Assembly: GCA_019634575.1 (NCBI GenBank)
Contig: JAHCAY010000004.1
Coordinates: forward strand, 1-35,000
Length of the DNA: 35,000 nt
Source of the DNA: Candidatus Didemnitutus sp.
GTDB taxonomy: Bacteria > Verrucomicrobiota > Verrucomicrobiia > Opitutales > Opitutaceae
Direction of reading: 5' to 3'
Both the position numbers and the translations under genes were made by a program. The notes beneath the pieces were generated by a model. That model made no database searches. It saw nothing but the letters and a program-made list of their open reading frames with translations, and had not been told where the DNA came from. Below are positions 20,752 to 28,353 of the stretch, piece by piece (the stretch's first letter is position 1; each line of letters opens with the position of its first letter).

Positions 20752-22923
20752 ATGCCCGTCTCCTCCAACGCCCATATCGCCAAGCTGCTCCAGCGCGCGG
20801 ACCTGCTGTTCACCGCCGCGCTGTTCGGCACGGTGCTGCTGCTGGTGCTGCCGATTCCGCCGTTCCTGATCGACCTCGCGCTGGCGCTGAACATCGGCCT
20901 CTCGCTGCTCGTTCTCCTCGCGATCGTCTACGTCAAGGACCCGCCGGAGTTCTCGGGCTTCCCGACGATGCTCCTCGTGCTGACGCTGTTCCGTCTTGCG
21001 CTGAACATCAGCTCGACGCGCCAGATCCTCGCGCACGGCTACGCCGGCGAGATCATCGACGGCTTCGGCCACTTCGTCATTCAGGGCAACTACGTCGTCG
21101 GCGCAGTGGTGTTCATCATTCTCGTCGTGATCAACTTTGTGGTCATTACGAAGGGCGCGGGCCGCATCGCCGAAGTGAGCGCGCGTTTCACCCTCGACGC
21201 TCTCCCCGGCAAACAGATGGCCATCGATGCCGAGCTCAACGCCGGCATCATCGACGAAGTCCAAGCCACCGCGCGCCGCCTCAAGGTGCAAAAGGAAGCC
21301 GACTTCTACGGCGCGATGGACGGCGCCTCGAAGTTCGTGCGCGGCGACGCGATCGCCGGCATCCTCATCACTCTCGTCAACGTCCTCGGCGGTTTCGCGA
21401 TCGGCGTGTTCCAGATGGGCATGTCGCTCGGTGAGTCGCTCCAGAAGTTCACGCTGCTCTCCATCGGTGACGGCCTCGTCTCGCAGATTCCCGCGCTGAT
21501 CATCTCGATTGGCGCCGGTCTGTTGGTCACGCGCGCCTCGGACAACAACAACCTCGGCACGCAGGTCACCGGCCAGCTCTTCCGCTATCCGCGCGCGCTC
21601 GGCATCGCGGCGGGGTGCATGGGCGTGTTCGCGCTCATGCCCGGCATGCCCACGCTGCCGTTCGCCAGCCTCGCGCTCCTCGCGGGCTTCATGGCCAAGA
21701 CCCTCAAGGTGCTCGATCCCGATGGCACCGCCGCCACGGCCGGCGCTCCCGCCGCCAAAGCCGGCAAGCCCGGCGCCGCCGGCAAACCGGGCGAAGCCAC
21801 CGCCGGCGCGACCGGCGAGCCCGCCGCGCCCGCGAAATCCGAGGACGTCCGCAAGCTCATCGACGTCGACGTCTTCGCGATCGAGATCGGTTACGGCCTC
21901 CTTCAGCTCGCCGACACCAAGGTCGGCGGCGATCTCCTCGCCCGCGTCACCGGCGTGCGCAAGGCGCTGGCCCGCGAGAAGGGCATCGTCGTCCCGCCGA
22001 TCTCCGTCCGCGACAATCTCGAACTCGAGGCCAACGACTACCGTTTCCTCCTCCGCGGCAAGACGGTCGCCAAGGGCACGCTGATGCCCGGTCGCTTCAT
22101 GGCGATGAACGTCGCCGGCAGCACCGTCCGCCTCCGCGGCGTGCCGACGCGCGAGCCGGTCTTCAATCTCGACGCCGTCTGGATCGACGAGGGCGAGCGC
22201 AAGACCGCCGAATTGAACAACTTCACGGTCGTCGATCCGTCGTCGGTGCTCATCACCCATCTTTCCGAGACGCTCAAGGCCAACGCCCACCATCTCCTCG
22301 GCCGCCAGGACGTGCAGGCGCTCGTCGATCACATCAAGGGCACGCACGCTGCGCTCATCGCCGAGCTCCTGCCGGACCTCGTCAACATGGGCATTATCCA
22401 GCGCGTCCTGCAGAATCTCCTCCGCGAGAACATCGCGATCCTCAATCTCCCGCTCATCCTCGAAGGCATCGCGGACTTCGCCCCGCTCTCGAAGAACCCC
22501 GACGACCTCAGCGAACTCGTCCGCCGCCGCCTCGGCCTCTATTTTGTGCCCGAGTTCGAGGCGAAGCCCGGCTCGCTCAAGGCGCTCACGCTCGACCCGC
22601 GCCTCGAACAGGTCCTCGCGACCAAGGTTCACCGTTCCCCGACCGACGTCGGCCTCGCGCTCGATCCCGCGACCGGCCGCCACCTCGTCGAGGAACTCAG
22701 CCGCCGCACCAACGAGCTCACGCTCAAGGGCCTCCCGACCGTCCTCGTCGTCTCGACCGAGACACGCCTCCCGCTCAAGCGCTTCCTCGAACCGTCGTTC
22801 CCGCGCCTGACCGTCCTCGCGTTCCAGGAGCTGCCGTCGGCCACCGAGATCGACAACGCCGGCATCGTCACCGCTCCCGCGCATCTTCTCGTCCGCAACG
22901 ACAACCTGAAGGCCGCCGCCTGA
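20752..22923 (+). CDS. flhA: Flagellar export gate protein FlhA
   Basis: A 723-residue export-gate component. The N-terminal half has about eight transmembrane helices and the FHIPEP-type block (GFPTMLLVLTLFRLALNISSTRQIL; RIAEVSARFTLDALPGKQMAIDAELNAG; ISIGAGLLVTRAS). An Ala/Gly/Pro/Lys-rich linker (about 325-365) joins the cytoplasmic domain, which binds export chaperones and forms the nonameric ring (IEIGYGLLQLAD; VRDNLELEANDYRFLLRG; LRENIAILNLPLILEGIAD). Length is normal for FlhA. It follows flhB, with flhF starting eight bases after its stop. Confidence 0.97.
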   Translation: MPVSSNAHIAKLLQRADLLFTAALFGTVLLLVLPIPPFLIDLALALNIGLSLLVLLAIVYVKDPPEFSGFPTMLLVLTLFRLALNISSTRQILAHGYAGEIIDGFGHFVIQGNYVVGAVVFIILVVINFVVITKGAGRIAEVSARFTLDALPGKQMAIDAELNAGIIDEVQATARRLKVQKEADFYGAMDGASKFVRGDAIAGILITLVNVLGGFAIGVFQMGMSLGESLQKFTLLSIGDGLVSQIPALIISIGAGLLVTRASDNNNLGTQVTGQLFRYPRALGIAAGCMGVFALMPGMPTLPFASLALLAGFMAKTLKVLDPDGTAATAGAPAAKAGKPGAAGKPGEATAGATGEPAAPAKSEDVRKLIDVDVFAIEIGYGLLQLADTKVGGDLLARVTGVRKALAREKGIVVPPISVRDNLELEANDYRFLLRGKTVAKGTLMPGRFMAMNVAGSTVRLRGVPTREPVFNLDAVWIDEGERKTAELNNFTVVDPSSVLITHLSETLKANAHHLLGRQDVQALVDHIKGTHAALIAELLPDLVNMGIIQRVLQNLLRENIAILNLPLILEGIADFAPLSKNPDDLSELVRRRLGLYFVPEFEAKPGSLKALTLDPRLEQVLATKVHRSPTDVGLALDPATGRHLVEELSRRTNELTLKGLPTVLVVSTETRLPLKRFLEPSFPRLTVLAFQELPSATEIDNAGIVTAPAHLLVRNDNLKAAA

Positions 22924-22930
22924 TTCCGCC

Positions 22931-24079
22931 ATGTCCACTGCGCTTTCAACTCCCGCTGGCTCCTGCTTCCGCTTCGTCGTGAAAAACGCCGACGAGGCCG
23001 CCCGCGTCATCCGCGAGCAGCTCGGCGAAAACGCCCGCGTCCTTTCCGTCCGCAACGTCGACAGCGGCGGCATGCTCGGCCTGTTCTCCTCGCCCAAGCT
23101 CGAAGTCATCGCGCAAATCCTCGCGCCCGAGCCGACGCCCGAGCCCGCACCCGAAGTCGTCGCCGAGCCGAAAGCCGTCCTCAGCGAACTCGGCGCGGCG
23201 AACGAAGCCGTCTCCGCCGGCCGCGTCCGCGCCCCGCGCTCGATGCTCCGCGCGCCGAAGATGACGCTGCCCGAGCTGCTCCGCCGCTCCGGTTTCTCCG
23301 AGTCGCTGCTCGCCCGCCTCGAGCGCGCGCCCGAATGGCACCGCCTCGAAGTGCTGCCGCTGCACCGCGCGCTGGTCGAGACCGGCAACTTCCTCCGCGA
23401 TCTCGCCGCGCAGCGCGCCGCCCGCGCGCCGCTCAGCCGCGCCGCCTTCCTCGGCACGCCCGGCGTCGGCCGCACCACCGCGCTCTGCAAATGGCTTTCC
23501 GCGGAAGTTTTCCGCCGCGCGCGCCTCGGCCACGTCGTCACCGCGGAGTTCGATCGGCCGAATTCGCCCGGTCAACTGCCCGTTTTCTGCGAGGCGCTCG
23601 GCGTGCCGGTGGCGCATTTCCCGGCGTCGACCGAGCCGGCGACCGAAGGCGGCTTCGTTTACTTCGATCTGCCCGGCCTTTCGCTGCGCAACCCGAGCGA
23701 AAACGCCTCGATCGCGCGCTTCCTCGACACCGAGAAGATCACCGAACGCGTGCTCGTGCTGAACGCGGCCTACGATCACTCGACGCTTCGCTCCGCTTAC
23801 GCTGCCGGTCGCGAGCTCGGTGCGACGCACGTCGTGTTCACGCATCTCGACGAGGTTTCCCAGTGGGGCCGCCTGTGGGATTACCTGCTCGATGGCGATC
23901 TCGAGCCGCTGTTTCTCGCCACCGGCCCGTCATTGACGAGCGACCTCGAATTGGACGCCGCCGACGCTGTCGCGCGCCGCACCATGCCGGTCGCCGAGAC
24001 GACCGTGCAACCCGAACCCGCCGACAGCGACGACGAGGACGAAGTCGCCGCTGCCACCGCCCTCAACACCGCCGCCTGA
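22931..24079 (+). CDS. flhF: FlhF-like SRP-family GTPase with altered P-loop
   Basis: A 382-residue FlhF homologue. The N-terminal basic/helical part carries the family opening FRFVVKNADEAARVIREQLGENARVLSVRNV, followed by an acidic Pro-rich linker, an N-domain-like helical region (about 110-165) and the G domain. The P-loop reads GTPGVGRTT (175-183), so Arg181 replaces the lysine expected in GxxGxGKTT. The switch region reads FDLPGLS instead of DTAGR. The G4 motif reads THLDE instead of TKLDE, and the late GQ motif is missing. FlhF places and numbers flagella at the pole; these changes suggest impaired GTP binding or hydrolysis. It lies between flhA and a small membrane gene, where flhG would often follow. 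Confidence 0.85.
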   Translation: MSTALSTPAGSCFRFVVKNADEAARVIREQLGENARVLSVRNVDSGGMLGLFSSPKLEVIAQILAPEPTPEPAPEVVAEPKAVLSELGAANEAVSAGRVRAPRSMLRAPKMTLPELLRRSGFSESLLARLERAPEWHRLEVLPLHRALVETGNFLRDLAAQRAARAPLSRAAFLGTPGVGRTTALCKWLSAEVFRRARLGHVVTAEFDRPNSPGQLPVFCEALGVPVAHFPASTEPATEGGFVYFDLPGLSLRNPSENASIARFLDTEKITERVLVLNAAYDHSTLRSAYAAGRELGATHVVFTHLDEVSQWGRLWDYLLDGDLEPLFLATGPSLTSDLELDAADAVARRTMPVAETTVQPEPADSDDEDEVAAATALNTAA

Positions 24080-24084
24080 TTCTC

Positions 24085-24336
24085 ATGCGCTACGTCTTTC
24101 TACTCGGAGGTCTGCTGGGGTTCGCGCTCGCCGCGGGCACCGCCCTCTACATGGGCCGCGGGCCCGACCGGATTTTCTTCGATGGCGCCGTGGGCTGTCT
24201 CATCGGCGCTCTCCTCTTTCGCTGGCTGTGGAGCATCATGCTCGACGGTCTGCGTGAAACCATGGCCGCCCGGCAACGGGCCGCCGCCGCCGAGGTCGCC
24301 AAGGCCAAGCCGGAACTCTCGACCATGAAGTCATGA
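24085..24336 (+). CDS. Small membrane protein between flhF and fliA
   Basis: An 83-residue protein with two predicted transmembrane helices (MRYVFLLGGLLGFALAAGTA, and about 33-55, DGAVGCLIGALLFRWLWSIML) and a basic/Ala-rich helical tail (RETMAARQRAAAAEVAKAK). No family is recognised. It starts five bases after the flhF stop, and its TGA overlaps the fliA ATG (ATGA), so it is firmly embedded in the operon. It occupies the slot where the MinD-like flhG is often found. A role with FlhF or in placing the flagellum is conjecture from position only. Confidence 0.8.
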   Translation: MRYVFLLGGLLGFALAAGTALYMGRGPDRIFFDGAVGCLIGALLFRWLWSIMLDGLRETMAARQRAAAAEVAKAKPELSTMKS

Positions 24337-25139
24337 AAAACGCCGCTGCAGCACTCGCACGCGGCACGGATGCCACCCCCACCGCCCCTGCTACGGCCGC
24401 CTGGCGCGCCTACGCGGGGACCTCGGGCGCTGTCGATGAGAAGGATCTTATCGAGCGCTTCCTCCCCTTGGTCCGCAATGTTGTGGACCGCATCAAACTC
24501 ACCCTCCCGCCGCACATCGATGCCGACGACCTCTACAGCGTCGGCGTCACCGGCCTCATCGCCGCCGTGCGCAAATACGATCCGGAGCAGGGCAACACTT
24601 TTGCCGGCTACGCCGCCATGCGCATTCGCGGCGCCGTCCTCGACGAGCTCCGTCGCATGGACTGGTGCCCGCGCCGCACGCGCGCCCGTGCCCGCAAGCT
24701 CAAGGAGGCGATCAACGAGCTCGAGCAGAAGCTCGGCCGCACCGCCACCGAGGACGAGATCTGCGAAGAACTCGGCCTGAGCCACGCGGAATACGCCAAG
24801 TGGCTCGACGAGTCGCGCCCCGTGACCTTCATCGCCCTCGACCAGCATGCCGAAGGCGAGGAGTCCGAAGGGGCTTCGTTGCACGAACTGCTGGCGGATG
24901 AACACGATACGACCGGCCGCGACACGCTCGAGAAACAGGAGCTCCTGCAACTTCTCACTCAACGGATGACGGAATTGCCCGATATCCAGAGGAAGATACT
25001 TGCCATGTATTATTTCGAAAACATGCGCCTGGCCGAAATCGCTGCCGTTTTCGGTCTGACGGAGTCGCGCATCTGCCAAATCCACTCGCAGACCATCCTC
25101 GGCCTGCGCGCTTTCCTCGGTCGCGCCCGCAACCGCTGA
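24333..25139 (+). CDS. fliA: Flagellar sigma factor FliA (sigma-28)
   Basis: A 268-residue sigma-70-family factor of the FliA/WhiG group that directs late flagellar transcription. Region 2 includes DDLYSVGVTGLIAAVRKYDPEQGNTFAGYAAMRIRGAVLDELRRMDW, nearly textbook FliA. Region 3 has ELEQKLGRTATEDEICEELGLS. Region 4 has the helix-turn-helix FENMRLAEIAAVFGLTESRICQIHSQ. A short variable N-terminus (1-32) is Ala/Thr-rich. It is translationally coupled to the upstream small membrane gene and is followed nine bases later by motA. Confidence 0.96.
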   Translation: MKNAAAALARGTDATPTAPATAAWRAYAGTSGAVDEKDLIERFLPLVRNVVDRIKLTLPPHIDADDLYSVGVTGLIAAVRKYDPEQGNTFAGYAAMRIRGAVLDELRRMDWCPRRTRARARKLKEAINELEQKLGRTATEDEICEELGLSHAEYAKWLDESRPVTFIALDQHAEGEESEGASLHELLADEHDTTGRDTLEKQELLQLLTQRMTELPDIQRKILAMYYFENMRLAEIAAVFGLTESRICQIHSQTILGLRAFLGRARNR

Positions 25140-25148
25140 CCGCCACTC

Positions 25149-26012
25149 ATGCTCGTCCTCATTGGAGCTGCCATCGTTTTCGCGTCCACTCTCGGCGGGT
25201 TCATGCTCGCCGGTGGTCAGCCGATGGTGCTGCTGCACGTTTCGGAGTTCGTCGTCATTCTTGGCGTGGCGACGGGTGTGTTGATCATCGCCAGCCCGGG
25301 ACACGTGCTGAAGGAGATCATTCACAAGGTGCAGGGGACGATCAAAGGCAAGGCGCCCGGCAAGGCGGACTATTTCGAGCTGCTGAAGCTGCTCTACGAG
25401 CTGTTCATGACCGGCCGTAGAAACGGACTCATCGCCCTCGAAGAGCATGTGATGGATCCGAGCAAGAGTTCGATCTTCCAGCGTTACCCGTCGCTCGCGA
25501 ACCACCACGAGCGACTCCAGTTTCTCTGCAACGGCCTGAAGCCTGTCATCGACGGCAAGATCAAGCCCGACCAGCTCGAGAGCCTCATGTCCGCGGAGCT
25601 CACCGCGAAAAAAGAGGAGGCGGAGCACCCGGTGCACATCCTCGGTCTTGTTGGCGACTCGCTCCCCGGCATCGGCATCGTCGCGGCGGTGCTCGGCATC
25701 ATTAACACGATGGCCGCGATCGCGGACGGCCCGGAAGTCGTCGGCGAACGCGTCGCCGCCGCGCTCACGGGCACGTTGCTCGGCATCTTCGTCGCCTACG
25801 GATTCGTGAATCCGCTGGCGAACCGCATCAAGTTCAACGACGCCGCCGACCAGCTCGCCTTGAAGTGCATCATGCAGGCCGTGGCCGGATTCGCGAAGGG
25901 CCTCGCGCCCCTCACCGCCGTCGAGATTGCGCGCCGCTCTCTCGACAGCAACGTCCAGCCCGGCGCCGACGAGCTCGAAGCCGCGGTGAAGAGCCTCGGC
26001 ACGGGCAAATAG
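25149..26012 (+). CDS. motA: Flagellar motor stator protein MotA
   Basis: A 287-residue stator subunit with four transmembrane helices. The first two fall at about 1-50, and the other pair at about 170-225 contains GDSLPGIGIVAAVLGIINTM and GTLLGIFVAYGFVNPLANRI; both prolines important for torque (equivalent to E. coli P173 and P222) are present. The large cytoplasmic loop includes GRRNGLIALEEHVMDP. It forms the ion-conducting, torque-generating complex with MotB. The spacer to motB contains a strong hairpin directly at the stop and inverted short-tandem arrays, which may set the MotA:MotB ratio. Confidence 0.96.
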   Translation: MLVLIGAAIVFASTLGGFMLAGGQPMVLLHVSEFVVILGVATGVLIIASPGHVLKEIIHKVQGTIKGKAPGKADYFELLKLLYELFMTGRRNGLIALEEHVMDPSKSSIFQRYPSLANHHERLQFLCNGLKPVIDGKIKPDQLESLMSAELTAKKEEAEHPVHILGLVGDSLPGIGIVAAVLGIINTMAAIADGPEVVGERVAAALTGTLLGIFVAYGFVNPLANRIKFNDAADQLALKCIMQAVAGFAKGLAPLTAVEIARRSLDSNVQPGADELEAAVKSLGTGK

Positions 26013-26028
26013 GCCCGCTCTGCGGGCC
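26012..26028 (+). repeat. GC-rich hairpin at the motA stop codon
   Basis: Arms GGCCCGC and GCGGGCC form a perfect 7-bp stem with a three-base loop, beginning at the last base of the motA stop. No T-run follows, so it is more likely an RNA-stability or 3'-end barrier than a terminator. Confidence 0.6.
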
Positions 26029-26032
26029 AGTC

Positions 26033-26117
26033 GAAGTGGGAAGTTCAAGTTGAAGTTCCCGCAACGATACCGGCGTCCGATCACTTCCCTTAAACTTAAA
26101 CTCAAAACTTAAACTAA
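26033..26117 (+). repeat. Inverted short-tandem arrays upstream of motB
   Basis: Left arm at 26033-26059: GAAGTGG, GAAGTTC, AAGTTG, AAGTTCC. Right arm at 26083-26117: CACTTCCC, then repeated ACTTAA/ACTCAA-type units. The arms are inverted relative to each other and belong to the same AAGTT/AACTT type as those before fliQ. The right arm runs to within three bases of the motB ATG, with no Shine-Dalgarno. Confidence 0.85.
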
Positions 26118-26120
26118 AAT

Positions 26121-26948
26121 ATGGCAGCCGGCGGCGGAGGTGGTGCATGGAAGGTGGCCTACGCGGACTTCGTCACCGCGATGATGGCGCTGTTCATGGT
26201 CCTGTGGATCTCGGCGCAGGACAAAAAAATCCTCATCGCCACCTCGAAGTATTTTCAAAACCCGTTCAGCTCCCCGATGGTGGACCACTCGGGTATCATG
26301 CCTTTCAACAAGGACAATCAGCAGCAGTCCTCCTCCGAGGGGAAAAAAGACGACGAGAGCGCCGGCAAGGAAAAGCCGACCGACAAGGACAAGCAGATCC
26401 AACTCAGCTTCCTCAACTCCGTCGCCGCGGATTTCTACCGCCTGCTGCACCTCGACGAGAATCTCGACCAGAAGCCCATCGACGTGCAGGTGACCTCTGA
26501 CGGTCTGCGCCTGACGCTGTTCGATCGCGCCCAGCACCCGCTGTTTGAGGGTGATTCCGCCGATTTCACCGAGTGGGGACGTTTCGTGATGCAGAGCATC
26601 GCCTGGACGATCGACCGCCATCACTTCCGCGTGACGATCGACGGCCACACGAAATCCGGTCTCGAGATGAAGAAGGAGGATTACGGCCTTTGGGAACTCT
26701 CTTCCGATCGCGCCAACGCCGCGCGCCGCGCGCTCGTGCACTACGCCGTGGAGGCGAACCTGATCGAGCGCGTGACCGGCTACGCCGACACGCGTCCGCT
26801 CGAAGGGCAGCCGCCCACCGCGGATGCAAATCAGCGCATCACACTCAGCCTCACGCTCACGGCCAAGAACCGCGCGGCCAAAATGGCCGAACTCCGCGGC
26901 CTCGGTTCGTCCGGGCGCGCCGGAGACACCGCTTCGACTCATCCATGA
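26121..26948 (+). CDS. motB: Flagellar motor stator protein MotB
   Basis: A 275-residue stator subunit. A Gly-rich N-terminus leads to one transmembrane helix (about 12-31, KVAYADFVTAMMALFMVLWI) carrying the ion-binding aspartate D16 of the YADF motif. A plug/linker region rich in charged residues follows (about 60-95). The OmpA/MotB-type peptidoglycan-binding domain is C-terminal, with FRVTIDGHTKS, LSSDRANAARRALV and VTGYADTRPLEGQPPTADANQRI. It is followed by a small gene overlapping its stop. Confidence 0.95.
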   Translation: MAAGGGGGAWKVAYADFVTAMMALFMVLWISAQDKKILIATSKYFQNPFSSPMVDHSGIMPFNKDNQQQSSSEGKKDDESAGKEKPTDKDKQIQLSFLNSVAADFYRLLHLDENLDQKPIDVQVTSDGLRLTLFDRAQHPLFEGDSADFTEWGRFVMQSIAWTIDRHHFRVTIDGHTKSGLEMKKEDYGLWELSSDRANAARRALVHYAVEANLIERVTGYADTRPLEGQPPTADANQRITLSLTLTAKNRAAKMAELRGLGSSGRAGDTASTHP

Positions 26949-27163
26949 AACCTTTCCTTCTCGGCAAGAAGCCGCTCGAAACGCAACCCCTGCGCAGCCC
27001 GCAAAAGCAGCACGCGCACGGCGAGCAGGGCCTCGTGCGCGCCGCGCCGACCGGTCCACACGTGGAAGCGGTGAAGGAAGGCGACAAGATCACACGCCTC
27101 ATCGTGACCTGCTCGTGCGGCGAGAAGATCGAGATCGATTGCCTCTATCCCGCCGGGAGCTGA
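26945..27163 (+). CDS. Small Cys-containing protein coupled to motB
   Basis: A 72-residue protein whose ATG overlaps the motB stop (ATGA). The N-terminal half is basic (MKPFLLGKKPLETQPLRSPQ). The C-terminal half holds VEAVKEGDKITRLIVTCSCGEKIEIDCLYPAGS, with three cysteines in a C-x-C-G...D-C pattern that could bind a metal, though one more ligand would be needed. No family is recognised. It closes the flagellar transcript, as 174 bases without a gene follow. The coupling suggests a motility-related role, which is inference from position only. Confidence 0.75.
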   Translation: MKPFLLGKKPLETQPLRSPQKQHAHGEQGLVRAAPTGPHVEAVKEGDKITRLIVTCSCGEKIEIDCLYPAGS

Positions 27164-27337
27164 ACAAGGCCAGCCCGTGGCCTCCGGGCGCGGATCGACG
27201 AAAACGCGCTCAGCCGAATCGGTAAGCAGCGACCTCGGTCGCGCCCAGAGAGCACGGGTGCGTGCCAGCACGCGGCCTACGAACGAAATCCGCTTTCGGA
27301 TAGCCTCTACAGTTGAGTTTACTTCCGCGGCGTCGCC
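27164..27337 (+). other. Intergenic stretch with small hairpins
   Basis: Contains two small inverted repeats: GCGTGC/GCACGC with a two-base loop (27260-27273) and ATCCG/CGGAT with a four-base loop (27288-27301). Neither has a T-run. This stretch should hold the 3' end of the flagellar transcript and a promoter for the following nucleotidyltransferase gene, but neither can be placed confidently. Confidence 0.4.
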
Positions 27338-27352
27338 GTGTGTGCTCGCCGC

Positions 27353-27865
27353 GTGAGTTCGCCCGCCGACCAATTGCCGAACCCGAAACTGTTTTCCCTC
27401 GCGGGAGCCGTGGCCTTGCGCGAGCGACTGCGCGCAGCGGGCAAACGCGTGGCCTTGACCAACGGGGTGTTCGACCTGTTGCACACCGGCCATCTTTACT
27501 ATCTCCAGCAGGCGCGGTCGCGCGGCGACGCGCTCTTCATCGCGCTCAATGCCGATGCGAGCGTGAAGCAGCTCAAAGGTCCGCTGCGGCCCGTGCAGAC
27601 GGAGACGGAGCGGGCCTACGCGCTCGCCGCACTGGCGTGCGTTGACGCTGTGGTGATTTTCCGCGAGAAACGGCTGATCGCGGAGATCCGCGCGCTGCGG
27701 CCGGACGTCTACGTGAAAGCGGGCGACTACACGCTCGAGAAGCTCGATCCCGACGAGCGCGGCGCCTTGCAGGAAGGCGGCACGCAGATCGAGTTCATGC
27801 CGTTCCTGGCGGGATTCAGCACGACCAGCCTGATCGCGAAGATCAAGGCGGCGGGGGAAATCTAG
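27353..27865 (+). CDS. RfaE2/HldE-type nucleotidyltransferase
   Basis: A 170-residue cytidylyltransferase-fold protein resembling the C-terminal domain of HldE (RfaE2), which adenylylates D-glycero-beta-D-manno-heptose 1-phosphate for LPS or other heptose glycans. The nucleotide-binding motif is NGVFDLLHTGH (about 37-47, HxGH type), with ALNADASVKQLKGPLRPV, YVKAGDYTLEKL and the C-terminal FSTTSLIAKI, where the (S)TT/(S)T tail motif is typical. Only the transferase domain is present, not the kinase half. Possible GTG starts are 27353 (used here) and 27338; neither has a clear ribosome binding site. The stop overlaps the convergent PDZ gene by four bases. Confidence 0.88.
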   Translation: MSSPADQLPNPKLFSLAGAVALRERLRAAGKRVALTNGVFDLLHTGHLYYLQQARSRGDALFIALNADASVKQLKGPLRPVQTETERAYALAALACVDAVVIFREKRLIAEIRALRPDVYVKAGDYTLEKLDPDERGALQEGGTQIEFMPFLAGFSTTSLIAKIKAAGEI

Positions 27866-28305
27866 CGCAGCGGGGTCAGTCGCGGCGGTGACGCGACGGT
27901 GACGGTGATTTTGCCCGGTCGATGGCGGATGATGCCGAGGTCGAGCGTGTCGCCGGGTTTGCGGGCGAGAAAGATTTTGCCGAGCTCGGTGCCCAACTCG
28001 ACGCCGGCGGGGAATTCCGCGACCGGCCGGCCGTTGATGGTGACGAGCTCGTCGCCGGGCAGCACGTCGAGTTCGGCGGCGGAGGAGTTTTCCTGGATGG
28101 GGCCGAAGAAGATGCGGGAAACCTTGTTGGTTTTCTTGTCGTAGTAGATCCGCAGGTCGAAGCCGAAGCTGTTGAGCGGGTCGTCGCGGACCTTGAACGG
28201 GTCGAGTTTCACCACTTTCCCGTCGGCGACGGGCGGCTGCGGTGCGGTGGCGAATCCGGCGGTAAAGCTGAGCGCCAGAAAGACGAGGAGCGGGCCGGGC
28301 TTCAT
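27862..28305 (-). CDS. Secreted PDZ-domain protein
   Basis: A 147-residue protein with an N-terminal signal peptide (MKPGPLLVFLALSFTAGFAT) and a single PDZ-like domain at about 60-145: ENSSAAELDVLPGDELVTINGRPV followed by KPGDTLDLGIIRHRPGKITVTV. No protease domain is attached, so it is probably a periplasmic adaptor or scaffold; its partner is unknown. I used the ATG at 28305, because the frame upstream is Arg/His-rich shadow of purN on the other strand. It diverges from the purN-prmA gene, with only 48 bases between starts. Confidence 0.8.
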   Translation of the reverse strand: MKPGPLLVFLALSFTAGFATAPQPPVADGKVVKLDPFKVRDDPLNSFGFDLRIYYDKKTNKVSRIFFGPIQENSSAAELDVLPGDELVTINGRPVAEFPAGVELGTELGKIFLARKPGDTLDLGIIRHRPGKITVTVASPPRLTPLR

Positions 28306-28353
28306 GAAATTAACGTTGTGCAGGGGCGGCGCTTTCCGCCTCCATCGGGGACG

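Noticed and set aside
19486..23541. A 1351-codon open frame antisense to flhB-flhA-flhF
   Set aside because: It mirrors codon bias of strong GC-rich genes on the plus strand, is low-complexity in Glu/Arg/Asp/Gly and contains no family motifs.
24147..26105. A 652-codon minus-strand frame opposite fliA and motA
   Set aside because: Both strands cannot plausibly code here; the plus strand has clear FliA and MotA motifs and the antisense product has none.
27260..27273. Terminator of the flagellar transcript
   Set aside because: Perfect GCGTGC/GCACGC stem but no T-run and a two-base loop.
27922..28353. N-terminal extension of the PurN-PrmA frame by 144 codons
   Set aside because: Overlaps the minus-strand PDZ gene; the PurN family start MRVVILGSGRGSN is at 28354.
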